NCBI GenBank assembly: GCA_900550165.1
Contig: URQY01000007.1
Coordinates: 4,789 to 68,788, forward strand
Origin: an uncultured Eubacteriales bacterium
GTDB taxonomy: Bacteria > Bacillota > Clostridia > Oscillospirales > Oscillospiraceae
Length of the DNA stretch: 64,000 nucleotides
Direction of reading: 5' to 3'
Shown in pieces: positions 56,182-64,000 of the stretch. The stretch's first letter is position 1. The number at the start of each line of letters is the position of its first letter. The position numbers and the translations under genes were made by a program. The notes under the pieces are model-generated. The model was not told the DNA's origin. It did not search any database and saw nothing but the letters and a program-made list of their open reading frames with translations.

Positions 56182-57642
56182 ATGACAACTATTGATCTTC
56201 GTATTGCCGCGGCCTATATCCGCGTCTCCACCGACGACCAGGTGGAGCTCTCCCCTGCCTCGCAGCTTGTCGAGATCCGCAAGTGGGCCTCTCGTAATGG
56301 CTATATCGTGCCGGATGAATTTGTCTTCATGGACGAGGGCATTTCCGGCCGCGGCGTGAAAAAGCGCGACGAATTCCGCCGCATGATCGGCGTCGCCAAG
56401 ACGAAGCCGAAGCCCTTCGACGCGATTCTGCTCTGGAAGTTTTCGCGCTTTGCCCGCAACCGCGATGACGCTGTCATGTATAAGTCTATCCTGCGCAAGC
56501 AGCTGGGCATTGATGTCATCTCCATTTCCGAGCCGGTGGCCGAGGGCGGCATGGGCCTCATTACCGAAGCGCTCATCGAGGCGATGGACGAATACTACAG
56601 CATCAACCTTGCCCAGGAGGTCAAGCGCGGCATGGAGGAAAAGCACCGCCGCGGCGAGGTGCAGAGCAATCCGCCGTATGGCTACGGCATCAAGGATCAC
56701 GTTTTCGTGCCGAAACCGCCCGAGGATGGCTTTGTGAAAGAGCTGTTCCGCCGCTACCTCGCTGGCGAAGGCTGCTTTCCGCTCGCGCGCTGGATGAACG
56801 AATGCGGCCAGCGCACGCACCGCGGCGGCAGGTTTGAAAACCGGACCATCGAATATATCCTGCGCAACCCCGTCTATATCGGCAAGCTGCGCTGGAATCC
56901 GGCCGGCCGCACCCGCCGCGACTTTGCAAATGAGAATGTCGTTCTCGTTGACGGTAAGCACGAGCCGCTGATCGACGAAGAGACTTTCAATGCCGTTCAG
57001 CGCCGCATCGACGAGCAGAAGCTGCTCTACCCGAAGTATTCCCGCCAGTCCGGGACGCAGAAACATTGGGTTTCCGGCCTCGTCCATTGCGCCGCCTGCG
57101 GCGCTTCCCTTGTTGTGAATACGCCCGAGTACATGGTTTGTAATAATTACATTCGCGGCTCCTGCCGCGTCCGGCAGGCGGTGCGCCGCGACGCGCTGGA
57201 GGCTGCACTGATCTCCCGCCTGCGGGAGGACGCCGCCCGCGGTTCGTCTCTGACTTTCGATGTGGTCCGTTCCAGCGACGGCTCCGCATCTTCCCTATCC
57301 GCCGTCGAGGCCGCGCGCGATTCCGCCGTTCGCATGCTCGACCGCCTGCGCGACGCTTACCTCACCGGCGCCGATACGGTCGAAGAGTACAAGGCCAGCA
57401 AGGCCGCCGTGCAGCAGCGCATCGCCGATCTCGACGCGCAGATCGCCGCCATGCAGAAAGAGGACCGGGCCGCCGCCGATCCGAAGCTGCTGCGCTCCGC
57501 CCTCCGTTCCGTGGTAAAGACGCTGCAATCGCCCGACGCCACCGTCGCCGAGAAGAACGCCGCCGTCCGCAGCGTTGCCGACAATATCACCTGGAGCAAA
57601 GCCGCCAACACCCTCACCATCCACTACCGCCTCGTCCTTTAG
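56182..57642 (+). CDS. Large serine recombinase, prophage integrase
   Basis: A 486-residue serine integrase. The catalytic domain begins AYIRVSTDDQVELSPASQ with nucleophile Ser16. The recombinase domain (about 160-290) contains PPYGYGIKDHVF. A zinc ribbon (CAACG near 309, then the C..SC pair) and a coiled-coil segment (about 385-440) complete the large serine integrase plan. It is the last phage gene, 34 nt from the attR core. It catalyses integration and, with a directionality factor not identified here, excision. Confidence 0.95.
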   Translation: MTTIDLRIAAAYIRVSTDDQVELSPASQLVEIRKWASRNGYIVPDEFVFMDEGISGRGVKKRDEFRRMIGVAKTKPKPFDAILLWKFSRFARNRDDAVMYKSILRKQLGIDVISISEPVAEGGMGLITEALIEAMDEYYSINLAQEVKRGMEEKHRRGEVQSNPPYGYGIKDHVFVPKPPEDGFVKELFRRYLAGEGCFPLARWMNECGQRTHRGGRFENRTIEYILRNPVYIGKLRWNPAGRTRRDFANENVVLVDGKHEPLIDEETFNAVQRRIDEQKLLYPKYSRQSGTQKHWVSGLVHCAACGASLVVNTPEYMVCNNYIRGSCRVRQAVRRDALEAALISRLREDAARGSSLTFDVVRSSDGSASSLSAVEAARDSAVRMLDRLRDAYLTGADTVEEYKASKAAVQQRIADLDAQIAAMQKEDRAAADPKLLRSALRSVVKTLQSPDATVAEKNAAVRSVADNITWSKAANTLTIHYRLVL

Positions 57643-57649
57643 CCATGCT

Positions 57650-57690
57650 CATTTTATGGTTAATTGATATATGGAGGCCCGGACGGAGAG
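57650..57690 (+). other. attR of the prophage within cotJC
   Basis: The phage arm TTTATGG (57653-57659) mirrors CCATAAA at the left end. The core GGCC is at 57676-57679, after which cotJC resumes as CGGACGGAGAGCTC (encoding PDGEL). The host sequence joined across the two cores reads SQYGGPDGELGA in frame. Confidence 0.85.
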
Positions 57691-57785
57691 CTCGGCGCGT
57701 CACTGCGCTACCTCTCCCAGCGCTACTCCATGCCCTACCCCGAGCTCAAGGGCCTGCTGACCGATATCGGCACAGAGGAAGCGTC
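57670..57785 (+). pseudogene. cotJC: cotJC middle fragment between two mobile elements
   Basis: Open codons encode GGPDGELGASLRYLSQRYSM and continue to LLTDIGTEE, the conserved CotJC segment that follows the 5' fragment at 13,778. The segment includes the glutamate pair that helps bind metal in manganese-catalase-like proteins. Homology then stops abruptly at about 57,781, where the second element begins. The remaining ~125 codons are not in the window. Confidence 0.92.
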
Positions 57786-59372
57786 ATGGCCCCCAATTTT
57801 GGCGCGGTATTTTTCCAGTCCGTCCAGCACATAGACCCATTTGGCGGGCAGCAGATTGAGCGCCACCTCTACCCTGCCGTCCCGGTACACGGTCATCTGT
57901 TGGAGGAGATGCCCGTAAAAGTCATCGTCCGCCGTGCGCCCGCTGACGATTCCCGTGATGGCGGTGCGAATGTCTGGCTTTAGGGTCTGCGTGTCGGTGT
58001 TCAGCGTCTGCCGCTGTTTGATCGCGGCGATTTTCTCCTGCACCCGGTTCATTTCACTTTCACAGCGGGCTTTGGCGCGCTGATAGTCAGCCTTGGTGAT
58101 GCTCTCGTCGAAAAAGCGGTCATGGATGGTGTCGTTGCGGGCTTGCAGCTTTTCAAGCTCCAGCTCCAGCCGCCGCAGCTCCTGCTCGCCGCTGTCCTCA
58201 TCGGACGTCAGAACGCGTTCCACAATGCGGGCGAGGCTCGATATGATCGCTCTCTTATCCAGCGTCACGTCGTTCACCGAGCGCCGCAGAAGGTCCATGG
58301 CGATGTCGTCCCGGATCTGCCGCCCGACGCTGCATCCGATGACATTTTCTGCACCGTCTGTGCGCCGCAGGCCCTCGTTGGTGGCGGTGAAGCAGCACCA
58401 GCGATAATAGGAGCTTCCGTCCTGCCGCTTTTTGGTGCGGTGGGAGAAGCTCTTGCCGCACTCACCGCAGCGAATTTTACCAGAGAGCGGATAGCGGTTG
58501 CCGTGTCCGCCGCAGCCTGTCGCGCGGTTGCGGCGGGACAGCTCCCGCTGCACCGCCTGCCACGTTTCGCGGTCGATGATGGGCTCGTGGTGGTCTTTCA
58601 GCTCGACCAGCGGCTCCTTGCCGTGGTTGTACTTCTTTTCGTGCGTCAGATAGTCCGGCGTGTAGGTCTTTTTCTGAATCAGGTCACCGCAGTATTTTTC
58701 ATTTTTCAGGATTTTTGTCACGGTGGCAGATGACCAAAGGCAGTTGCCCTTGCTGCTGAGGATACCGGCCTCTCGCAGCTCCCGTGCGATGGTGCTGCAC
58801 CCTTTGCGCTCTTGCAGGTACTTATGGAAGATGAGCCGGACAACTTCCGCGCCCTCCGGGTTGACGGTCATCTTGCCGCCGATCACGTCGTAACCCAGCA
58901 GCGAGCCGCCAAAAACGACGCCCTTCTCCATGCTGCGCATCTGCCCCCATTTGGAGCGTTCAGAGGTCCTTCGGCTTTCGTCCTGTGCGAAGGAACTCAT
59001 GATCGTCAGCCGCAGCTCCCCATCGTTGGTTCGGGTATCCAGGCTGTCATTGAGAAACAGCACGCCGACGCCGCGCCGCCGCAGCTCGCGGGTGATTTGC
59101 AGCGCGTCTACTGTGTTGCGGGTGAAACGGCTGACCTCCTTGGTCACGATCAGGTCGATCTGTCCCAGCTCCGCCGCATGGAGCATTTTATTGAACTCCA
59201 CGCGCTTGTTGGTCGATGTGCCGGAAAATCCTTCGTCAGCATAGATGCCTTGCAGCTCCCAATCCGGCTGGCGCTGGATGTACTCGCGGAAATACCGCTG
59301 CTGCGCTTCAAAGGAATTTGCCTGGTCTTCCTTATCTGTGGATACGCGACAATACGCTGCTACTTGTAACAT
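57735..59372 (-). CDS. Large serine recombinase of the second element
   Basis: A 545-residue recombinase. The catalytic domain opens VAAYCRVSTDKEDQANSFEA with Ser11. The recombinase domain is followed by a zinc ribbon (CGECGKSFSH...CCF) and a coiled coil (about 410-470). AAGGAGGGATTTTT sets the start at 59372. It is of the transposon/ICE type (TndX-like) rather than close to the phage integrase. Its last ~15 codons run into the cotJC fragment, so its C terminus is partly host-derived in the integrated state. Confidence 0.93.
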   Translation of the reverse strand: MLQVAAYCRVSTDKEDQANSFEAQQRYFREYIQRQPDWELQGIYADEGFSGTSTNKRVEFNKMLHAAELGQIDLIVTKEVSRFTRNTVDALQITRELRRRGVGVLFLNDSLDTRTNDGELRLTIMSSFAQDESRRTSERSKWGQMRSMEKGVVFGGSLLGYDVIGGKMTVNPEGAEVVRLIFHKYLQERKGCSTIARELREAGILSSKGNCLWSSATVTKILKNEKYCGDLIQKKTYTPDYLTHEKKYNHGKEPLVELKDHHEPIIDRETWQAVQRELSRRNRATGCGGHGNRYPLSGKIRCGECGKSFSHRTKKRQDGSSYYRWCCFTATNEGLRRTDGAENVIGCSVGRQIRDDIAMDLLRRSVNDVTLDKRAIISSLARIVERVLTSDEDSGEQELRRLELELEKLQARNDTIHDRFFDESITKADYQRAKARCESEMNRVQEKIAAIKQRQTLNTDTQTLKPDIRTAITGIVSGRTADDDFYGHLLQQMTVYRDGRVEVALNLLPAKWVYVLDGLEKYRAKIGGHDASSVPISVSRPLSSG

Positions 59373-59444
59373 AAAAATCCCTCCTTTTCGTGGTATCATA
59401 CGATACAGAATGTGCATTTGCAATTGTGTGAATACTGAAAGGCA

Positions 59445-59642
59445 CTATTCCTTTACAGATTTTGATTTTCCTGTATTTCTTTTCTGTTCTTCTAATTTTT
59501 GTACGCAGTTCCTACACTGCATTTCGTTAAGAACCCCTTGACGCTGCAAGGCGAGCAGGACGGCTCGCTGGTACGCGAGAAGAAAGTCCTGCCCGATCTC
59601 GTCTGCCGCCTGATTATGCAGCAGCTCCGGTTTGCTTGCCAT
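59445..59642 (-). CDS. Small helical protein beside the recombinase
   Basis: A 65-residue helical peptide (MASKPELLHNQAADEIGQDF) containing NEMQCRNCVQKLEEQK. AAGGAAAGGGGGGAGCAGG precedes the ATG. Proteins of this size next to serine recombinases can act in excision control; a directionality factor is possible but not shown. Confidence 0.6.
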   Translation of the reverse strand: MASKPELLHNQAADEIGQDFLLAYQRAVLLALQRQGVLNEMQCRNCVQKLEEQKRNTGKSKSVKE

Positions 59643-59962
59643 CCTGCTCCCCCCTTTCCTTGAAACTATGCAGAGAGACCGGTGAACTTGTTGCCGTTTT
59701 CCCGGAAGCGGTTTCCTGCCTGATGAAACTCAATTTCTGCTCCTTGGCACGCTCGCGTCATTGACGGTCATGGCCTGCTTCCCCGAAAGAGAAACGCTCC
59801 GGCGGTCATTCAATTTTGTGGAAGATCGTTTGTGCTGAATTTCAACTTCCACAAAAATGATAGCAAGCGTTGACGGAGATTTCAATATGTGGTAAACTAT
59901 TCGTGTGACAAATGATTTACCACACACGATGCGGAGCTGTGTCCACGAATGGAGGAAAAGCC
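59643..59962. other. Intergenic region with divergent control signals
   Basis: No supportable gene. It holds the promoter at 59870-59898 for the rightward module and presumably the promoter for the leftward small gene and recombinase. Inverted matches around TTTGTGGAAG (near 59814-59855) could form a structured operator. Confidence 0.5.
59870..59898 (+). promoter_or_regulatory. Sigma-A promoter of the second element's cargo genes
   Basis: TTGACG, 17-nt spacer, TAAACT, about 65 nt before the TTG start of the first cargo gene. Confidence 0.75.
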
Positions 59963-60916
59963 TTGAGAGCCTTGTATTGCTTGAGTTTTGGCCCAAAAAA
60001 GGAATATGTAGAAACGGATTTCAAGCCCGTGGAATATCGTCTTGGGACAACCCTTATTGCCTTTTTGTCCACAGATTTCGCTTCTTTACGGGCGAAATTA
60101 CTGGTGCGAACAACGCCCATGATGGAAAATCAAGCCATTACCGAGATCAAAAATGCGCTGAGCGCGATCCATCCTTTCGGGGAACGCTTTGTGCAGTCCC
60201 TCTTTTTTGAAGAAAAGCTGGCAGACGTGCTTGATGAACGCATGGAAGGTTTTGAGAAGCTGCAAAAGGAACTCTCTGCCTTTGCAGATGCCGTGCTCGT
60301 GCCGGACAGATCTAAGTTGAGCGCCAAGCAGCGTTTGGCGCTCTATATGAGCCGCGATTTTCAAGCTGCCACAGCGATCGCCGGTTTGGACCTGAAGATG
60401 CGCGCAGAACGAAAGCTGTATGTAGATGAGCAGAATTTTGATCCGGTGTTGGCGGCAGACCGCATTTTGACGCCACCAAAGTCCGTCCGGTTTGCCCGCA
60501 TCGAGGGCTCGGACGATTTGGGCGCGACGCTGCTGACAGAACTGCTGGAGATGGTCGAGCAAGGAATTGAATTGAAAAAGTGTGAATATTGTCATCGTTA
60601 CTTTATCCCGTTCTCTTCCAAAGCTCTTTATTGTGATCGGTCAGTCGGTGATACCGGAAAAAGCTGCAAAGAACTCGCAGTCAAAGAGAAGCATGAAAAG
60701 AAAATCGCTGCCGATGATGGCTTAAAGCTCATCCGGCAGCGGATCAAAACCTATGATATGCGTGTTCGCCGTACTCCGGCTATTTACACAGATGCCGCAT
60801 TTCAAATCTGGAAAGCACAAGCGGAGAATGCACGAAACCGCTATGTGAACGGTGAATTGACCTATGAAGAATTAGATGCGCTTACACAGCTCCCAAAGAA
60901 GAAAGGCGAAAAATAG
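59963..60916 (+). CDS. Cysteine-rich protein of unknown function (DUF6076-like)
   Basis: A 317-residue protein starting at TTG, with GGAGGAAAAGCC before it. The N-terminal ~190 residues are helical. A metal-binding cluster follows (CEYCHRYFIPFSSKALYC, then GKSCKE), similar in layout to CGNR-type zinc fingers. A charged helical tail follows. The pattern resembles DUF6076 proteins, often found on mobile elements; DNA or RNA binding is plausible. It leads the three-gene cargo block. Confidence 0.6.
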   Translation: MRALYCLSFGPKKEYVETDFKPVEYRLGTTLIAFLSTDFASLRAKLLVRTTPMMENQAITEIKNALSAIHPFGERFVQSLFFEEKLADVLDERMEGFEKLQKELSAFADAVLVPDRSKLSAKQRLALYMSRDFQAATAIAGLDLKMRAERKLYVDEQNFDPVLAADRILTPPKSVRFARIEGSDDLGATLLTELLEMVEQGIELKKCEYCHRYFIPFSSKALYCDRSVGDTGKSCKELAVKEKHEKKIAADDGLKLIRQRIKTYDMRVRRTPAIYTDAAFQIWKAQAENARNRYVNGELTYEELDALTQLPKKKGEK

Positions 60917-60995
60917 ACGAAGAAAACACGAAATGTTTGCGTATTTTTCTTGTTCTTTGCGTATACTGTGATATAATAAAGGCGAGGTGATGAGT

Positions 60996-62726
60996 GTGAC
61001 CTTAAAAGAATTGCGTATTTCAAAAGGGTTGAATCAGGCCCAATGTGCGGAATACCTCGGTATGTCCACGCGCAACTATCAGAATTACGAAAACGATGCC
61101 GCAAAAGCAAATACAGCCAGATACCATGCGATTTATCAAAAGCTGGAAAGCTATGGTCAGCCTGTTGTCTCGGTTTCCTTACCCTCGCAAACAACAGAGT
61201 TTCATACGAATGTTGTCACGGGTACAGGCTTGCAGGCGTTGGCAAACAGCGTGGCAAAGTACGGCAAGCGTGACTGCTTCAGCACCTTGCAGAAGTTTGT
61301 GGCCGGCTCCTACGATGGGAAGATCTGTATTTTATACGGTCTCCGTCGAACCGGAAAGACAACACTTCTGTTTCAAATGCTTTCCGAACTGCCCATAGAA
61401 AAAACGGCCTACATCAAGGTGCAGACCATTGATGATATGTCGCGGCTGACAAAGGACTTGAAAGCTCTGTTTGAACTGGGCTATCGGTATGTGTTTATTG
61501 ATGAAATTACGCTCCTGAATGACTTCATCGACACCGCTGCCGTGCTTTCCGATGTGTTCAGCATGATGGGCATGAAAATCGTTGTTTCCGGTACGGACTC
61601 TCTTGGTTTCGCTATGGCGAACCGCGATGAACTGTACGACAGAAGCGTGACGATCCACACCTCTTTTATTCCCTTTCGGGAGTATGCGCGGCTCCTGAAC
61701 ATCCGTTCTGTCGATTCTTATATTGAATACGGCGGAACACTGAAAATGGAAAATATGAGCTTTGACGATCCGGATGCCGCCTTTGACGAGGTCGCGTTTC
61801 GGGACGATGAAAGTACCCGGAAGTATATTGATACCGCCATCAGCCGCAACATTCAGCATACACTGAAAAACGACCATTACGGCGAATACTTCAATCAACT
61901 GCGGGAACTTTACGAAAAAGGCGAACTGACCAACGTCATCAACCGCATTGTGCAGCACATGAACCACCGGTTTGTGCTGCGCGTAGTAGAGGACGAATTT
62001 AAGTCCCATGATTTTGGCTCCGCAAAGGAACTGCTTTTACATGATCTCCCTGCGGAACGGGCAACTGTTCTCTACGATGTCAATGAAAAGCAAATATTGG
62101 AGCGATTAAAGGCCATCATTGAGGTCAAGGAAAAGAGTGAAACAACCGTCCCGATCACGCAAGAGCATATCGACAAAGTGAAAAAATATTTGCTTATGCT
62201 GGATCTGATCGTCAACTGTCCGGAACGGTATGAAAGCGGTAAGCAGGCAGAGCATATCGTCTTTTCCCAGCCCGGTATGCGCTATGCCATCGCAAAGGCT
62301 TTGGTCTACTCCCTGATGCAGGATGCCTATTTCGCATCGATTTCCGAAGCGGATAAGGCATATATCACAGGAAAGATTCTGGACGATGTAAAGGGCCGGA
62401 TGCTGGAGGACATTGTTCTGCTGGAAGTCCGCAAAACCGCGCCCAGTACGATGGAAGCGTTCAAATTCAAGTTCGATGCCGGCGGCGAGTTTGACATGGT
62501 GATTTATGATAAAACGAATCAAAATTGCAGCATTTATGAAATCAAGCACAGCACCGAGGCCAACGAAAAGCAGACACTTCATCTGCGTGATGCAGAGAAA
62601 TGCCAAATCGTTGAAAAACGCTTTGGCCCGATCAGCGGTAAATTCGTTCTTTATCGCGGAAAAGATACGTTTGCCGAGGGTGTTCAGTATTTGAATGTAG
62701 AAAATTTCCTGTGTGGTCTGAAGTAA
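60996..62726 (+). CDS. HTH-ATPase fusion with nuclease-like C terminus
   Basis: A 576-residue protein starting at GTG (GGCGAGG eight bases upstream; TATAAT at 60973). Residues 1-55 form an XRE helix-turn-helix (LRISKGLNQAQCAEYLGMST). Residues 85-330 form an AAA-type ATPase of the AAA_14/DUF4143 group, with Walker A GLRRTGKTT (115-123) and Walker B YVFIDE (165-170). The C-terminal domain near 490-525 has GGEFDMVIYD followed by IYEIKHS, a PD-(D/E)XK-like nuclease arrangement. A regulator-sensor-effector fusion is inferred; a defence role is possible. Confidence 0.8.
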   Translation: MTLKELRISKGLNQAQCAEYLGMSTRNYQNYENDAAKANTARYHAIYQKLESYGQPVVSVSLPSQTTEFHTNVVTGTGLQALANSVAKYGKRDCFSTLQKFVAGSYDGKICILYGLRRTGKTTLLFQMLSELPIEKTAYIKVQTIDDMSRLTKDLKALFELGYRYVFIDEITLLNDFIDTAAVLSDVFSMMGMKIVVSGTDSLGFAMANRDELYDRSVTIHTSFIPFREYARLLNIRSVDSYIEYGGTLKMENMSFDDPDAAFDEVAFRDDESTRKYIDTAISRNIQHTLKNDHYGEYFNQLRELYEKGELTNVINRIVQHMNHRFVLRVVEDEFKSHDFGSAKELLLHDLPAERATVLYDVNEKQILERLKAIIEVKEKSETTVPITQEHIDKVKKYLLMLDLIVNCPERYESGKQAEHIVFSQPGMRYAIAKALVYSLMQDAYFASISEADKAYITGKILDDVKGRMLEDIVLLEVRKTAPSTMEAFKFKFDAGGEFDMVIYDKTNQNCSIYEIKHSTEANEKQTLHLRDAEKCQIVEKRFGPISGKFVLYRGKDTFAEGVQYLNVENFLCGLK

Positions 62727-62746
62727 CTTTTTGAGGGGGATTTATC

Positions 62747-63886
62747 ATGAACTATATTTTAAAGCAGTTCGATGAACCGCTGGTTAAATTCTCCGCGACG
62801 ACGGATACCAGCGAACCGGAGACCCAAATTGTTTGGACGAATGAAGAAAAAGCGACATTGCTGCCGCTTGATCTGACGCTGACGCCGGACGGATTGAGCC
62901 GTTGGCTGCGCCGCCGCACAATCCCCAAAAACCGTGCCTATGTCCATAGCCTTTTAGCAAAATGCGGCTTAAACATCAACCGTCCGCTCGGTATTATCAG
63001 CGTTTGTAAAGGACTATCCCTTAACGATTGCTATTGGGTCGTCGAGGACGGTGACACCGCTTCTTTTGACAAAGTAAATCTCTACGACAACCCATTCAGC
63101 AATGTTCTGGCCGAGCTTGCCTTTACCGGCTATGGCAGCAGCGTCCGCACCTCCCTGCTTCCCAGCCCGGAGTTTACCACCAATGGAATGCTCCGCAAAT
63201 GCTGGCGGCGCATCGGCGGTAAGGTGTATCTCTATAAGGGCGGCACAGGGGGCGCGGCCAATACCGGCAACGAACCATACTCTGAGTTTTACGCCGCACA
63301 AATCGCCGCCGCCATGGGCGTTCACGCGATCCCCTACGGCTTATCCCGTTGGAAAGGCGTTCTCTGCTCCACCTGCGAGCTTTTTACCGACAAGGCGTAT
63401 GCCTACCTCCCGATCGGACATCTCGTTTCTAAGGGCGGCATGGGGGCTGTCAGGACATATTACGGGAAGATGGGAGTCGAGTTTGTCAACGCACTGAACG
63501 AAATGCTGGTGTTCGATGCGGTGATCTGCAATGTGGACCGGCATTTTGGAAACTTCGGCGTGATGGTCGATAACCGGACGAATACCATCGTCTCCCCCGC
63601 CTCCCTGTTCGACCATGGCAATTCCCTCTTTAACTTTGCAGGCGCGGACGTCTGGGCGAACGAGACCGCATTGGAGGAATATATCGAAACGCTGTACCCC
63701 AGCGTGTACGATGATTTTCTCGGCACAGCCAAGGCCGTGCTGACGCCGGAGCTGCGTGAAAAATTGCGCCATCTGCTGAACTTCAAGTTCAAGAAGCACT
63801 CCCGCTATAACATGCCTGAAAATAGGTTGCGGATGGTGGAGCGGCAGGTGCAGAAACGGGCAAGGATATTATTGTTGGATATGTAA
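62747..63886 (+). CDS. HipA-like serine/threonine kinase
   Basis: A 379-residue protein with HipA-family kinase landmarks. Lys164 lies in YLYKGG and Glu180 in YSEFYAAQIA. The catalytic loop is CNVDRHFGNFG (Asp264 to Asn269), and the metal-binding Asp289 lies in SLFDHGNS. The N-terminal ~90 residues differ from HipA and contain a possible HTH (LTPDGLSRWLRRRTIPKNRA). HipA kinases phosphorylate translation factors; here the substrate is unknown. It starts 20 nt after the HTH-ATPase gene, so the two are co-transcribed, and no separate HipB is present. The ATPase's HTH may fill that role. Confidence 0.8.
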   Translation: MNYILKQFDEPLVKFSATTDTSEPETQIVWTNEEKATLLPLDLTLTPDGLSRWLRRRTIPKNRAYVHSLLAKCGLNINRPLGIISVCKGLSLNDCYWVVEDGDTASFDKVNLYDNPFSNVLAELAFTGYGSSVRTSLLPSPEFTTNGMLRKCWRRIGGKVYLYKGGTGGAANTGNEPYSEFYAAQIAAAMGVHAIPYGLSRWKGVLCSTCELFTDKAYAYLPIGHLVSKGGMGAVRTYYGKMGVEFVNALNEMLVFDAVICNVDRHFGNFGVMVDNRTNTIVSPASLFDHGNSLFNFAGADVWANETALEEYIETLYPSVYDDFLGTAKAVLTPELREKLRHLLNFKFKKHSRYNMPENRLRMVERQVQKRARILLLDM

Positions 63887-64000
63887 ATATAACAGAATCG
63901 GCATCATGTCAATAGTCTCTATATTTCCTTGCGCTTCTTTGAAACAGGTGAGCTGCTATGCGGTGTGGAGTTATCATTCCGGCAATCATGCCACCGTTCC
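63887..64000 (+). other. Window end; possible start of a further gene
   Basis: AT-rich for the first ~60 bp. An ATG at 63958 is preceded by AGGTGAGCTGCT and stays open to the window end (MRCGVIIPAIMPPF). Too short to judge. Confidence 0.25.

Larger units (their letters stand above)
13871..57679. mobile_element. Prophage of about 43.8 kb, probably short-tailed, integrated in cotJC
   Basis: Bounded by the split cotJC gene and by GGCC at both junctions. It contains a large serine integrase at the right end, a repressor/Cro switch, replication, packaging, capsid, tail, lysis and DNA-ejection genes. Terminase, portal, scaffold and capsid are all intact. No tape-measure, sheath or tail-tube gene is visible, and a P22 gp10-like tail protein is present, so a podovirus-like particle is inferred. 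All essential genes appear open, so the prophage may be functional. Confidence 0.93.
57781..64000. mobile_element. Second serine-recombinase element in cotJC (left part; continues beyond the window)
   Basis: It starts where cotJC homology ends after the GTEE codons. Its recombinase gene lies at the boundary and points toward the host sequence. The visible cargo is a small companion gene, a cysteine-rich protein, an HTH-ATPase protein and a HipA-like kinase. The right end and the 3' part of cotJC are not in the window, so size and type (integrative mobilisable element or phage-like) are unknown. Confidence 0.8.

Noticed and set aside
59730..59996. 88-codon minus-strand frame before the second element's cargo genes
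   Set aside because: No ribosome site, overlaps the well-supported rightward promoter and gene start, and the product shows no motif.

Overview
The window comes from a GC-rich, endospore-forming member of the Clostridia. It is probably from the Oscillospiraceae/Ruminococcaceae group; this is inferred from gene content and base composition, not from a marker gene. Chromosomal genes fill positions 1-13.9 kb. They include a spore-envelope cluster (spoVM, sipL, spoIVA), a reverse-strand carbon block (PPi-dependent phosphofructokinase, class II aldolase, split transketolase), a Xer-type recombinase, radA, a cwlD-like cortex amidase and a cotJ spore-coat operon.

The cotJ operon is broken. Its last gene, cotJC, is cut after codon 31 by a prophage of about 43.8 kb (about 13,871-57,679). 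The next ~115 bp of cotJC reappear at 57,670-57,785 and are then cut again by a second element that runs past the end of the window. Each element carries its own large serine recombinase, at 56,182 and 57,735. Joining the first two cotJC pieces at the shared GGCC restores the reading frame exactly. This resembles the sporulation-gene interruptions known from sigK/skin and spsM/SPbeta.

Prophage layout. Nearly all lytic genes are on the minus strand and read right to left. They run from early genes (54-43 kb: Cro-like protein, small zinc-ribbon proteins, cytosine and adenine DNA methyltransferases, ASCH protein, HUH-type replication protein) to terminase, portal, scaffold and capsid (42.4-35.5 kb). 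Then come a collagen-like tail fibre with a series of small fibre-tip-like genes carrying simple-sequence tracts (35-31 kb), a lysis cassette (31-29.4 kb), further fibre and tail-hub genes, and a 2965-residue polyvalent protein (24.7-15.8 kb). No tape-measure gene is visible, so a short-tailed virion is likely. The lysogeny region (54.2-57.6 kb) holds a divergent operator, repressor, HigBA-like toxin-antitoxin pair and integrase. The left end carries a type III ToxIN-like system with three 36-nt RNA repeats, between two identical 31-bp terminators.

The second element (57.78 kb to the window end) carries a serine recombinase, a small companion gene, a cysteine-rich protein of unknown function, an HTH-ATPase protein with a nuclease-like C terminus, and a HipA-like kinase. 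The last three are co-oriented and may form one functional module. No rRNA, tRNA or CRISPR array was recognised.
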